A stretch of 64,000 nucleotides of DNA from Dipteris shenzhenensis (taxonomy: Eukaryota; Polypodiophyta; Polypodiopsida; Gleicheniales). Shown in pieces: positions 11,240-22,349 of the stretch (the stretch's first letter is position 1; each line of letters starts with the position of its first letter). A program made the position numbers and the translations under genes. Location of the stretch: the NCBI GenBank assembly GCA_047967505.1, contig CM106538.1. One strand, written 5' to 3'. Under the pieces are notes generated by a model. The model saw only the letters and a program-made list of their open reading frames with translations, did not search any database and was not told the origin of the DNA.

Positions 11240-14200
11240 TTCAAATCGATGAGAATAGACTCCCATTTTCTTGATCACCTTGCGGAGACATTAAGAGAAT
11301 ATGGCTGCCCAGCACCACCTTGTGAGATATGGCCCGAGCTTGCATATTTGCCCAGCGAAGTAGACGACTCAAAAATGAAGGCAAGCGCCTTCTCGATCCT
11401 ATCGTGGGCCAAACTTGGTGATGGGATCCTAAGCGCAAAATGGAGGCCCTGAAAGAGGTCGGACAAATTGAGTTGTTCCAGCATGGTGATGCGGCCCTCT
11501 AAAGTCTAGCAATTGGATTTTTCAAAGCTTGGATAGCTTCAAAAATCCTTTTGTATATTTCAAGTCATCTAGATTCAACGCTCGGATCTAGGCATGCTTT
11601 AATCCTTTCTGCCTAGCTTCTCAGGATTCAAGAATGGTGTTTAGTGGCTTGAAGACCTTATCCAATATACACTTCCCGCGTATTAGGCTCTTTGGGTGCA
11701 AAATTTGGTTGTTCTACAACTTACAAAGTAGGGTGTGGCTAGTTGTACTCGTGGATAGGCTTGGACATGTTCTCATTCTTTTTGAGTGGCCAACTCTGCT
11801 TTTTTGGCCTTTTTCCTTGTGCGTCTAGCTTTTCATGAGCCCCTATGGCATTTAGGACCATAGCTAGAAAATTATGCCTATGTCTTCTTGTTATACTCTC
11901 CGTCCTTTTTAGCTTGAGCCCTGGTGGTCACGTTGGGACCACTGCTTTTGGCTCTGAAGCATTGGGTAATATGTTGACACTAACCTTTCACACAGATTTG
12001 CCCTTGTGCACAGTGTTCCTTGGACAATCTACAAGCAAGTGCAAGTTTGCACCTACAAAATCATTTCCCTGTAGGTCCTCTATATCATGGGCAATCCATC
12101 AAATCATGATTGCCATCACATTTGATACATATCTTGGCTTTGGGTTCTTGAGGTTTTGGTTTTGGCTCATCAAACAACCTAACTCCTCCATTTGCTATGA
12201 AGAGCAACATTTTTTTATCAATTTGGAACTGGTCATCAAAGCTTGACGTTTTGGGTTCTATGATCGATATGTGAAATGAATGCCTTATGTTTCTCGGAGG
12301 TGATTGACACATGGTATCGTCCTCCCTATTATATGGCATTATTGACACAAGGGTTGCATATCTTTGGGTGGGTGTACAAATCCCATGTTATGAGCGTCAA
12401 TTTGACAAGAAGGTTGATACCTCACTATTAGCGTGTTGTGGTGGTTGGTATGGCTACACTATTGGCCTCTGAAAATCTTGAGTTTGATATCTAAGCCTAT
12501 AATAGTCCTCTTGCACAATGTAGGTTTGTGAATGAAGTCCGGTGCCACACCCCACTCTTGCAGTCCTGTTTGTGTTCAATCCACATGAGTTGGTATCTCA
12601 TATGTATCTCACATTTTCTTGAAGATCAAATCCACTAGAACCTTGGTGTTTGAAGGTTGGTCTAGCTTCACATCACTGGACGAGTCTAAGCTTGCAAATT
12701 TAGTATTAGAACCCACTTATGAGTCTTTATATTTGTTTATATTATCCACTAAATCCATAGCTTCAAGGGTGCATGATCTAGCGTGGCACATCTCTTCATG
12801 TATACATCCTTCTTGAGGTGTTTGTTGGTCAACCCTTCTTAGAAATATTAGATACAATGCTCCCGGGTTAGGCATTCAGCTTCTAGACATCTAGCAATGT
12901 AATGTTTCAACTACGGTCACATCTGTCACAAATTCTCCTATTCCCTATTTGAACTTATGAATCTACATCAAAGTATTATGCCTGATGCCTCTCTTTAAAA
13001 ACTTATCTATGAAATCATGTGTCAATGCAGTTATATCATTGGAACTCAATTGATCCAAGGTTTGGAATCACAAAAGGGCGCTGCCTTCTAGAGTTAATCC
13101 AAATCCTTCAAATTGGGTATAGAAATTTGTGACTCCTTCTGCTCGTAGTACCTACTTGAATGTCACTACATGTTCGTACGGATTTAATATGCTGCCAACA
13201 CTTTCTTGACCCACTTTTGAAGCTTTGATGGTCGTACAATCTTTTGATAGGCATGTGTGGGTTGTACAGCCATCATGGGGTTGTATGTAGCTGCATGAGC
13301 CATGTAGTTTGGTGCGTGTGGTCGCATTGGCCCTTGGTTGGCTGGATGACCCACCATTACCTCCTATGGTTTTACATCCTAGTTTGGCGTTTATGACATT
13401 GGCATCTTTTGATTGAAGTTTTGGCATCTCTTTTCTCATTTTGTCTTCATCTTGGGCCTCATATCTTGGTTATACCTCAAAAGGATTGGTCGATCTCCTT
13501 GACACCCCTCGCATGGAAAAGATGCAATTTTATATTTTAGGCATGAGATCTAGAATTGCTATACCCATGTTCGTGTATCCATTAGACTCATGTGGTAATA
13601 TCATATGATATGACTCGCCATGTGTATCTAAGAACAAAATATTAGTGATTCTTGTGCCACTCTACCATACAAAAATGTATAAATCTTGTTCATTTGAGGT
13701 CACACGACTATCCTGGGGTTCTTGATCTTGTAGAATGCTCTTGTACCATCCTCATCATGGTAGTAAAGGACTATGGTGGGGTCATCGAGATCAAATTTTT
13801 TTGACTCAGAATAAATCTACTTGCCTACACCCATCAAAATTTGGCATAGACAGTATTTGCACAATTGTTTGTGTCCACTAGCCTTCCTACTTTTCCTCAT
13901 AATGCATATACCTCAAGCGGGTTGTCCACTACCTGATACATCATGCCATCTAGTCCAAAATACCTATCTCCATGGTAGGATACCTGCGGTCTATCTAGGA
14001 AATACACTGGATGGTTTTCAATGCAAACTAAGAATCTACCAAGAGAATGTTGGTTTATCTTTGCTTAGTATGCGTTTACGTATTGGAACCCAAGCCACAT
14101 TTTGGCTTGGTTTGGCTCATGATTCACACAAAAATTTGTGAGGTGTTGAGGTTTGACTACCCCTTGCCAAATTTGAGCCAGAGTTCAACAAATTTCAAAA

Positions 14201-14260
14201 CTAATTCTCCATCCTTGGCTCTAAACTAGTAGGCCCACTCTGCATTATAAGTCTCTTATC
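11240..14260 (-). mobile_element. Family A Ty3/gypsy-like retroelement relic, copy A1
   Basis: Minus-strand remnants line up in order with the plus-strand copy at 56285-59706. Near 14100-13960 is FQYVNAY then CIENHPVYF (FQYVNNHGARIY and CVDDHPIYF in the other copy). Near 13790 is DDPTI..YYH. At 13439-13152 is a decayed gag segment, and near 12160-12060 a zinc knuckle CIKCDGNHDLMDC. Near 11560 is FEAIQALKNPIARL. Every reading frame is interrupted by stops and frameshifts. No reverse transcriptase is present. Neither LTR was found, so the ends are approximate. Confidence 0.7.
12085..12348 (-). pseudogene. Family A gag zinc-knuckle segment (copy A1)
   Basis: The open segment contains LFDEPKPKPQEPKAKICIKC, then DGNHDLMDC. 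The cysteine/histidine spacing is CX2CX3HX4C, one residue shorter than the usual CX2CX4HX4C retroviral-type knuckle. Nucleic-acid binding in a gag particle is inferred from family knowledge. Confidence 0.7.
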
Positions 14261-14264
14261 CTGG

Positions 14265-15205
14265 CATTTGATACATCTTGTCCATGTTGCCACTACTTAA
14301 CTAAGATATTGCACTTGATTTTGGCCTTTAAGCTCGTAGGTTTTGATTGTTTTTCTCTGGTGTAGAGTAGCCACGTTGTGGATGCCATGAGGGTATGTAG
14401 ACCAATTGATGCCCCGGGAAGTAGCAAGCTAAGAGTGTCCACTTTTTGTTCACTCCCCAATCCTTAGGAGGTGGAAAAACAAGCTTTTTAGCACACAAAA
14501 ATGCAAATCTCACCTACTTCCCTATGGATCTAGTCTTTGAAGTCTTCAGATACAACATCACACTTGCTATTGTGCACACAATCATATAGTCTGATTGAAA
14601 ATTCAATGCACACACAAAAAATTTCTTTGTGTCACACGGCATGGTTCCAGGGTGGTCACACCTTTATCACGAACAGAGAGTGTCATATTAAATTCTAAAT
14701 TTCTCACTCATTTTAGATTAAATGTTATTGAAACTTTGTAAGTGGTCTCTTTACATTATGTAGAGCTTAACTTGATTTATTGGTAATTTTTTGAATGATT
14801 TATGTAATTATAAATAATTATTTATAATAAATAAAGTCATAAAATACATGCATTTTAGTAGCACACCACATTTTTTTAGTATTTTGAATAATTAAGCAAA
14901 TCCAATTCGGTGGAAGGTTAGTAGGCACATAGGGGTATGTGGTTGAATCATCAAATCCCAAATCCAACGGCTAGATTTAGGAAGATTGAAGTTTAATTTT
15001 TACTTTTACTCCTTTGAGGATCAACAAAGAATATTAAAAATAAATCTAGTAATTCTCAAACATGACCAAACATTTCAAAAATGTCAATTTTTTTAGTCCT
15101 CTGCATGATGAATAAGAGGAAAAAAATTTGGTTAAATTCGAATAAGGGAAACGTACGATATGGCCTCCAAGAGTGAAATCTCCCTTTTGTGGGGGAAAAA
15201 GGGCC
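14265..15205. other. No recognisable gene
   Basis: This is AT-rich DNA. It may include the untranslated 5' part or LTR remains of copy A1, but I found no primer site, LTR pair or coding similarity. Confidence 0.5.
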
Positions 15206-15207
15206 AC

Positions 15208-15252
15208 CCAAGCCTAATACCAAGACAAGGTAGGCTTGGTATTAGGCTTGGT
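15208..15252. repeat. Perfect 17-bp inverted repeat hairpin
   Basis: CCAAGCCTAATACCAAG and CTTGGTATTAGGCTTGG are exact reverse complements separated by about 10 bp. The word TAGGCTTGG also recurs inside the loop boundary. Confidence 0.9.
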
Positions 15253-15339
15253 GAGGTAGGCTAGGAGCATCACCGACCCTAGTGGCAATCCTTTGGAGTG
15301 TTCATGCTGCGCATGTGGAAGGCTGAGTCATCAAGGAGA

Positions 15340-15665
15340 TGTGACATCACTCCTTGCCATGTCACCTTACATTGCCACACGTGCTACCACATCAGCCACA
15401 TGTGCCACCTCATCATTCCATATCATAGGAACTCTTGGAGCCATGTCATCACACCTTGCCACCTTGGCATACCCCGTCAACCTTGCCACATCACCAATCC
15501 CTCCACCTCAATTTGCCATGTCAATCTAGCACCTCATGAATGCCAACTCATCTTGCCACATCACATTTCCACGTCATGGAAGAGACTCATATATTCCACA
15601 CCATATTGCCACATCATGACCATGCATGGTGCCACATCAGCCACATGTATACACATCATGATGTG
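15340..15665 (+). repeat. Degenerate TGCCACATCA-type repeats
   Basis: GCCACATCA, GCCATGTCA, TGCCACCT and close variants recur more than fifteen times at irregular spacing. The resulting ORFs are rich in Cys, His, Thr and Ser and look like by-products of the repeat. Confidence 0.75.
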
Positions 15666-15678
15666 CGCAAGGCATAAA

Positions 15679-15850
15679 ATACCTCAATCGAGGTTTATGA
15701 CCACGATGTGCGAGCCATAGAATACCTCGATCGAGGTTTATGACCTGCGTGAGGCATAGAATACCTCGATCGAGGTATATGACCGTGGGGGTATGTACCT
15801 CGATCAAGGTTTATACCTACATGAGGCATTGAATACCTCGATCGAGGTAT
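15679..15850. repeat. Five tandem units with the palindrome ATACCTCGATCGAGGTAT
   Basis: Palindromic cores lie at about 15679, 15722, 15761, 15795 and 15833, spaced 34-43 bp apart; the second to fifth keep most of CCTCGATCGAGG. Spacers contain TATGACC and GAGGCATAGA variants. The cluster ends about 245 bp before the start of the DDE transposase-like gene, so it could be a subterminal binding-site array, which is inference. Confidence 0.92.
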
Positions 15851-16094
15851 CTGTAGGACAAAACTGGAATAAAATCAAACGATGCAAATATTCGAAATTA
15901 ATGTTGGATTCCAGCCAATTAGTTTCAATCTTAGCACCTTCTCCACCAATAATAATGAAGAGCAATCTAAGAGCAATCTAGTGGATGAGGTTAGGCTCTC
16001 TATAAGACACCACGTTTTGGTTCATTTCACCCATTCTTAGCCATTCTTGCCTCCTCATCACTTTGTCACACCTTCCATCCTACTTTCATTGAGA

Positions 16095-19045
16095 ATGGGT
16101 TCTCAAAGCCGTAGAGCTAGTAGACGTGAAAGATGTAGGAACCCCCCCCCAAATCTCATTGATGAGGAGCACAAGCGGAAGGCTTGTGAGCGCAAGAGAG
16201 CCTCTAGAGCTAGAGCTCACGCTGCCACCACCGATCCACCTCCACCTCTACATCCCACCTCCACCTCCACCTCCACCTCCACCCCCACCCCCACCCCCAC
16301 CTCCATTGTCCTCCCATCCTCATCTGCTCCCCTACCTCCAGCCTCTGCCCTTCCCCTACCTCTTCCCCCTCCCCCCGTTCCCCTTGGCGCCTCCACCTCT
16401 ACCTCTTCCCCCTCCACCCTCCCCCCTCCCCCTCCCCCTCCCCCCGTTCCTCTTGGCGCCTCCCTTCCCCCCTCCACCCTACCATCTCCCATTGATCCCC
16501 TTGCCCCACCTTGCAGCAGCAGTGTTGCTTCACGACGTGACTTGCCGAAGTCCACTATCCGTCGTCGTACTAGCAAGATTGTGCACTCTTTTTTTGTGAC
16601 CTCATGCCAACTTCGCAGTCTTCTCTTCTCACGTCCCTCATTGATCACCTTGACTTGGTAGAGTGTAGGAGGCTTGCTGGTCTTGGTGCATGTAGAGATA
16701 GGGTTGTATGTAGCGAGGTCCTTAGCAGTGTTCGACGTTCCTATGCTTCTATTAAGCATAGGAACTCCACTGATGCCTTGGCAGCACGTCGTGCTATCGT
16801 GGCTGCCATTAGTAGACCTCATATGATAGGCCATGTGCGTACCACTTCACGTCTTCTTCAGATTGCATCGCTCACATTGCGAGCAGGCATGATTAGGAGG
16901 CAGAGTCTAGAGGATAGTGAGACTGATGCTCTTTGGGCTTCGAGTGGTCCTGCACCTCGTAGCAATCGATTGTTGGATGATTCCACTAGGTCCTTCATAC
17001 AATAGTTTTGGGAGGAGCATTGCAGAGCATCCCCGGTGTTCAAGAAGGCATTGCGGAAGAGGGTGTCACGCGGTGTGTACATTGAGCATGGTGCATGTTT
17101 TTTCGAGTGTACCCAGACTGAGTTGTACACTCAGTTTGTAGAGGCACACCCGGAGTTCAGGATTGGGCAGAGGTCATTTGAGCGATGCAGGCCATGGTTT
17201 GTGTGATGCTTTCAGGAGCGTGACACATGCTGTTGCCACTACCATGTGGATTTTGGATTGATGTATGACGTATTCCATTCCCTTGATGGTCATAGGGGAG
17301 TGGTTCCTACTAGCCCTCGTGACTTCATTCATTCCATATTGTGTACACGAGATGGTGATGCTTTATTCCACTCCCTTGATTGTGTGGAAGGCCGGTGTAC
17401 TTTGTGTGGTGACTTTGCTAGAGTGCCACGAGTTGCACTAGATACTTGTCATGTGCAGATGGTTCGTTGGCAGCAGTATGAGTACAGTACCTTGACATTA
17501 GATGGTGGTGCATAGTCGAGAAGGTTGTAGCTTGTGGGGAAGGAGACACCATGTGTTGTATTCATTGACAGTTTTCGAGGGAAGTTGTACCGCTACATAC
17601 GCCACTCGCACACTGCGAAATGGGAGGATCATCAGTTCCATGCATGTTTGAGGACATTTCCTACAGGGGTGGTTGTCTCAGTGGTGGACTTTGCGGAGAA
17701 TTACACCTTTGCACCATAGCATGAGATCCAATCGGAGTATTATTTCTTTGAATAGGTGAAGTGTGATGGAGTATTGATTTTTTTATAGCCTCATTATATT
17801 GAATTATTTCAATAGTCATATTTTTTTTCAATGCCATATTGCAGGTTGCTATATTGGTGCACATTAGTTATCGTCATGCACAGGCTCATGTGGATGGCAT
17901 TGATAGCACCATGGACTCACACGTCATTGTGCGAGAGTATCACTTCTACATTAGTGATGATCGATCGCATGATGCCCATTTCGTGCTGCATTGCTTCACT
18001 TTGCATGATAGTTTCTTGAGGGATCATGGTGTCACATGGCAGCGGCGCTGGATCTGGTCAGATGGCTATGGTGGTTAGTTCAAATCTGCTAGACAGTTTT
18101 ATTGGTTCTGCAGATGGCACCGTGAGATAGGCATTCCGATCACATGGAGCTACCTCGAGACAAGGCACGGTAAGGGAGAGCACGATGGTGCAGGTGCTTG
18201 CGTGAAGCGTGCTTTGCGTCGATACCAGTTGCGTCACACTGCTGATCGCTTCAAGGATGCACATGATGTGGTATGGTGGTGCAGCCAGCACTTATCCACT
18301 AGTGCTATCTCCTCGTTTCAGTCGCGTGACGATAGGGTGGTGAGCCGGTATTTTTGGTGCGTGGACATTGGGAGTCTTGATCGGTCTAGGCCTTTTGATT
18401 GTCGTTCAGTGTCTGGCACTCTTGATTTCCATTCCATCAGGAGCATAGGTGAGTCTCACCCCACGATCTTTTCTTGACGGTTTGCATGTTTTTGCTCTAC
18501 ATGCATTGATGATGATTGGGGAGGGTGCTCCATGATACCATGGGCCGATCCATGGGTACGGCGAGTGCTTTCTCCCTTCCAGCCTTGGGAGGAGGTACAT
18601 GATGATCAGGATGCGGGATTCAGTTCCTCTAGAGATTATGACCATCTTACAAATATGTTGCGTATTGGTGATATCTTCGCGGTTATTGCTTTGGAGGACA
18701 ATGAGGAGGGTGTGGATTATTACTTGTTGCGATGCTCTATTCTGAAGAGTGTGCTGAATGAGGATACAGTGGATGGGCATGGGATGCACTTCAATGCTCA
18801 TAGCATGATCGTAGGTGGCCACTATTTTCAGTAGATACAAAGGCGTGGTCGCTATATTGAGTTCCAGGAGTACATGGCGAATCAGGAGGCATACATGTAT
18901 TCTCATCTTGTTGTTGCGATCAAGATTACTTTGAGTCGTGTTCGCACTCGCAAGGCGACGTCCACTCCACGATGGCACCTTGCAGTGGCAGATCACAAGA
19001 GCATACTTGCAACTATTGGCATGAGAGCTGATCCTGAGGAGTAGC
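16095..19045 (+). pseudogene. Decayed DDE-type transposase gene with introns
   Basis: The start is MGSQSRRASRRERCRNPP, then a Pro/Ser/Thr-rich low-complexity region (16231-16500), a helical region with LVECRRLAGLGACRDRVV, and a catalytic-looking core. Candidate acidic residues are the D of VVSVVDFAENYT (about 17680), the D of WIWSDGYGG (about 18050) and the E in HGKGEHDGAGACVKRALRRY (about 18170). The C-terminal part has MLRIGDIFAVIALEDNEEG and EFQEYMANQEAYMYSHL, ending at 19042-19044. An intron (17756-17844) fits GT..AG, and a second begins at 18449. At least four in-frame stops (for example 17003, 17205, 18076, 18832) and frame changes near 16590 show it is inactive. HGKG..DG..G..VKR also occurs in uncharacterised animal transposase-like proteins, from memory. 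Confidence 0.65.
16231..16500 (+). repeat. CCACCT/CCCCCT low-complexity tract inside the transposase-like gene
   Basis: Hexamer-like CCACCT units grade into CCCCCT runs. In the gene's frame they encode a Ser/Thr/Pro-rich linker with two copies of PVPLGAS. The tract probably expanded by slippage. Confidence 0.9.
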
Positions 19046-19700
19046 ACATTACATATCATATTTTTTAAGATCATCAGTTGATCAGATTGATTTTTATTGG
19101 GTATCACTAGTTGATTACGCATTTTTGTATTCGATATGTATAGGCTCACTGTGTGACCGTACCATTGTAATTTTCATGGACTCATATTTTGTATTTCACT
19201 CTGATGGTTGTATACACGTTTATACACATCATTGTATTAGATTCTATTTTATACATGATGTCTGATGTCTTCTCAATGGGATTTGTTGTGTTTGTAAAAC
19301 AAAAAATTGTTTATTAGTAGTAATGTTGTAATTGTGTTTTGTGCTTTAGGACATTTAAAAATGTGACTAAGAAAATTCGTGCACGTACTAATGAAATACG
19401 CGTGTGGACTTATTTGTTGGTCCCTATTAGCATGACTACGTATGAAAAATGATACACGTACTAACGAAATACATGTGGACATTTTTGTTGGGGATGTAAC
19501 TTTGCACGACTCTTAGGCCACCCTAGACATACATCCATGCAAGATTTGGTCTCCAACTAATCTCTTAATCTAAAAGAGAAGACATTTGATAATATTTTAG
19601 GGAAAAAAATGACTTAAGAGTAGAGTATTAATACAATTACAAAATAAGCGTGAAAAGAATCCCATCCACCGCTACACCAAATGCGAGCTCCCTGTCCTAT
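19046..19700. other. AT-rich spacer with one direct repeat
   Basis: A segment reading CACGTACTAATGAAATACG and then TGTGGAC..TTTTTGTTGG appears near 19382-19420 and again near 19454-19492. Nothing else is recognisable. The region may hold the 3' end of the adjacent transposon. Confidence 0.5.
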
Positions 19701-19705
19701 TTTTA

Positions 19706-20381
19706 TCATGCTTGTATGATGTCACTATGGCACTGAGACATACTTGCTACCATTTTATCCTTTATCCAATGGGAGGGCACTGTTTCACTCCCTTCCATTG
19801 GTGGATATTCCGTAAGAATCAAATTAATGATTATTTCTTTCTTCCCCTTATCCAAGTTGGGGAAGTGGACCATCACATCTTCTTGGAAGGATGTGTGACA
19901 TAGATCTCTAATATGCACCTTAATGGCAGAGCTGCCTTCAACTTCAATGACGGCCCCATCCACACTTGTAGGTCTACAACTTGTGCACAGAGTAACATCG
20001 TAGCAGTGACGTGAACTATGAGAGCCCACGCTCATGGGTGTCAAGGTGAGAGAATCAATGGATGGTCTCTCCTATGAAGGTGTGGAAGCATATGATCCTC
20101 CTCGCCATGGGTCTACGTGGTCGACCACGATGATGAGTGGTTGAGCGTGCGGAGGTAGGAAAAGAAATAGGTGTGGCTTTTGCTATGGGAGGTTGCGTTG
20201 TTGTAGCGCTTGTACCCCTGAACATACGTGAAGCTATATCATATTGCTCACTAGTACACTATGCCAGAAAGTCCACAAATTGTTGAGGACTCATAAGCCT
20301 TAGAGTCATAGAAGGAGTAGGTACTGCTGCGGTGATTGGTGTAAAGTTTGGTGTATGACCTGGTGTTTCTGACATTGCTAC
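19706..20381 (-). pseudogene. Unknown transposon-type ORF
   Basis: The reading starts MSETPGHTPNFTPITAAVP near 20381. It continues through a Ser/Thr/Pro-rich region with SARSTTHHRGRPRR and, after a stop and a frame change, ends in an open stretch (20044-19706) with DGAVIEVEGSSAIKVHIRDL, VMVHFPNLDKGKKEIII and a basic C-terminus. One stop lies within DFLA*CTS. The layout (disordered basic N-part, compact C-part) resembles accessory ORFs of plant DNA transposons, but I cannot assign a family. It faces away from the DDE transposase relic next door, so both may belong to one element. Confidence 0.4.
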
Positions 20382-20423
20382 AAATTTTCAAAAAATACAG
20401 AACATATTTTACTAAAGATTCTA

Positions 20424-20462
20424 TCTCTCTCTCTCTCTCTCTCTCTCGCCCCCTCTCTCTCT
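20424..20462. repeat. (CT)n microsatellite
   Basis: A short CT tract introduces the TACA array. Confidence 0.95.
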
Positions 20463-21690
20463 ATACATATCTTTTTACATACATATCTATGTACATACAT
20501 ACCTACATAGGTACATATCTACATATGTAGATACATGACTAGATATCTACATGCATACCTACATATCTATATACATACATGCATATATATGGTATATACC
20601 TACATACATAACTACATAAGTACATACCTACATATTTACAAATCTACATATCTACATATCTACATATATGCCTATGTATCTAAATGCATACCTACATATC
20701 TATATATACATACATGCAAACCTAGTGCTCACATATCTTTCTACATACATACCTACATAAATACCTACGTACGTATATATCTTTCTACATACATATCTAC
20801 ATACATACATACCTACATGCATACATATCTACATACATACTACATATCTACATGCAAAACTACAAATATGTATACATACATGCATACCCACATACTCACA
20901 TATTTCTACATACATGCATGCATACATACATATGCACGTATATAGATACATACATGCCTACGTATCTACATGCATACCTACATATCTATATACATACTTG
21001 AATACCTACGTACTCACATATATATCTACTTACATACATACATGCATGCATACATGCATACATACACATATATATATATACATGCATACCTACATAAATA
21101 CATATCATCATACATACATACATACATACATACCTACATACATACATATCTTTCTACATACATACCTACATACATACCTACGTACATATCTACATACATA
21201 CATATCTACATACATACATACATACATATCTAGATACATACATATGTACATATCTTCACACATACATTCATACTTGCATACATACATATCTTTCTACATA
21301 CATACCTACGTACATATATATCTTTCTACATACATATCTATGTACATACATACCTACATACGCACATATCTACATACATACATACATACCTACACACATG
21401 CATATCTTTCTACATGCATACATACCTACATACATACATATCTTTCTACATACATACCTACGCACATATATATCTTTCTACATACATATCTATGTACGTA
21501 TATATCTTTTTACATACTTATCTACGTACATACATACCTACATATGTACAATTCTACATACATATCTACGTACATACATACATACTACATACATACATAC
21601 ATATCTACATACATACATGTCTAAATACATACCTACACAGCTACATACATACATACATACATATCTTTGTATATATGTACATAAAATATA
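20463..21690. repeat. 1.2-kb TACA/TACC tetranucleotide array
   Basis: CATACATACCTACATATCTACA-like runs continue for over 1.2 kb with higher-order variation (CATATCTTTCTACATAC and ATGCATACCTACATATCT recur). The long Tyr/Ile/His/Thr ORFs across it, in several frames at once, are translation of the repeat and not genes. Confidence 0.97.
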
Positions 21691-21699
21691 TACCTACAT

Positions 21700-22345
21700 T
21701 TATAATCTAAATCCTAAATCCTAAATGTAATCTAAATCCAATACAAAACCTAAACATAAACCTAGACCTAGACCTAAACCTAAACATTAACCTAAACCTA
21801 CGAATATCTAATATAAGCTTAAATCTAAATCTAAATCTAAATCTAAATCTAAACCTAAACCTAAAACTAAATCATAAAACCTAAACCATAAATCTAAACC
21901 TAAATCTAATTATAAACCATAAACTATAAACCTAAACCTAAATTTAACCCTAAACATAACCTAGACCTAAACCTACGAGCATCTATCCTAAACTTAAACC
22001 TAAATCTAACCCTAAATCTAAACCTAAACCTCAACCTAAACATAACCATAATCCTAAATATAAATTACTTACATATCATGTACATACCTATCTACATATA
22101 TATAATATACATGCATAAATGTAATGTACATACCTATCTAGAACACTTATAATAATCTACATACATATATCATACATCCCTCTCTACATACATATAATTT
22201 AAATAAATCCTAAACTATAAAGCTAAACCTAAACCTAAATCTATACCTAAGTGTAACCCTAAACCTACGAGCATCTAACTCTAAACCTAAACCTATGGGC
22301 ATTTAACATAAACATAAACATAATCTAAACCTACATCTTTCAAGA
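21700..22345. repeat. Degenerate CCTAAA/TCTAAA telomere-like array
   Basis: Six-base CCTAAA and TCTAAA units dominate at 21705-22060 and again at 22200-22335, with only scattered CCCTAAA heptamers, the usual plant telomere unit. A longer repeat is superimposed: CCTACGAGCATCTA variants occur near 21796, 21972, 22266 and 22292. A TACATA-rich spacer separates the two blocks. Confidence 0.9.
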
Positions 22346-22349
22346 CATC

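Noticed and set aside
15679-15850. Possible CRISPR-like array of palindromic repeats with spacers
   Set aside because: The context is a plant nuclear genome, spacers are not unique, repeats diverge and no cas gene is near.
16217-16834. Gly/Glu/Val-rich minus-strand ORF of 205 codons
   Set aside because: It is the antisense shadow of the proline-rich region of the transposase-like gene.
18406-19149. 247-codon minus-strand ORF
   Set aside because: It lies antisense to the C-terminal part of the transposase-like gene, which has recognisable motifs on the plus strand.
20535-21724. Several overlapping ORFs of up to 236 codons rich in Tyr, Ile, His and Thr
   Set aside because: They are translations of the TACA tetranucleotide array; open frames arise in parallel because the repeat contains no stop.
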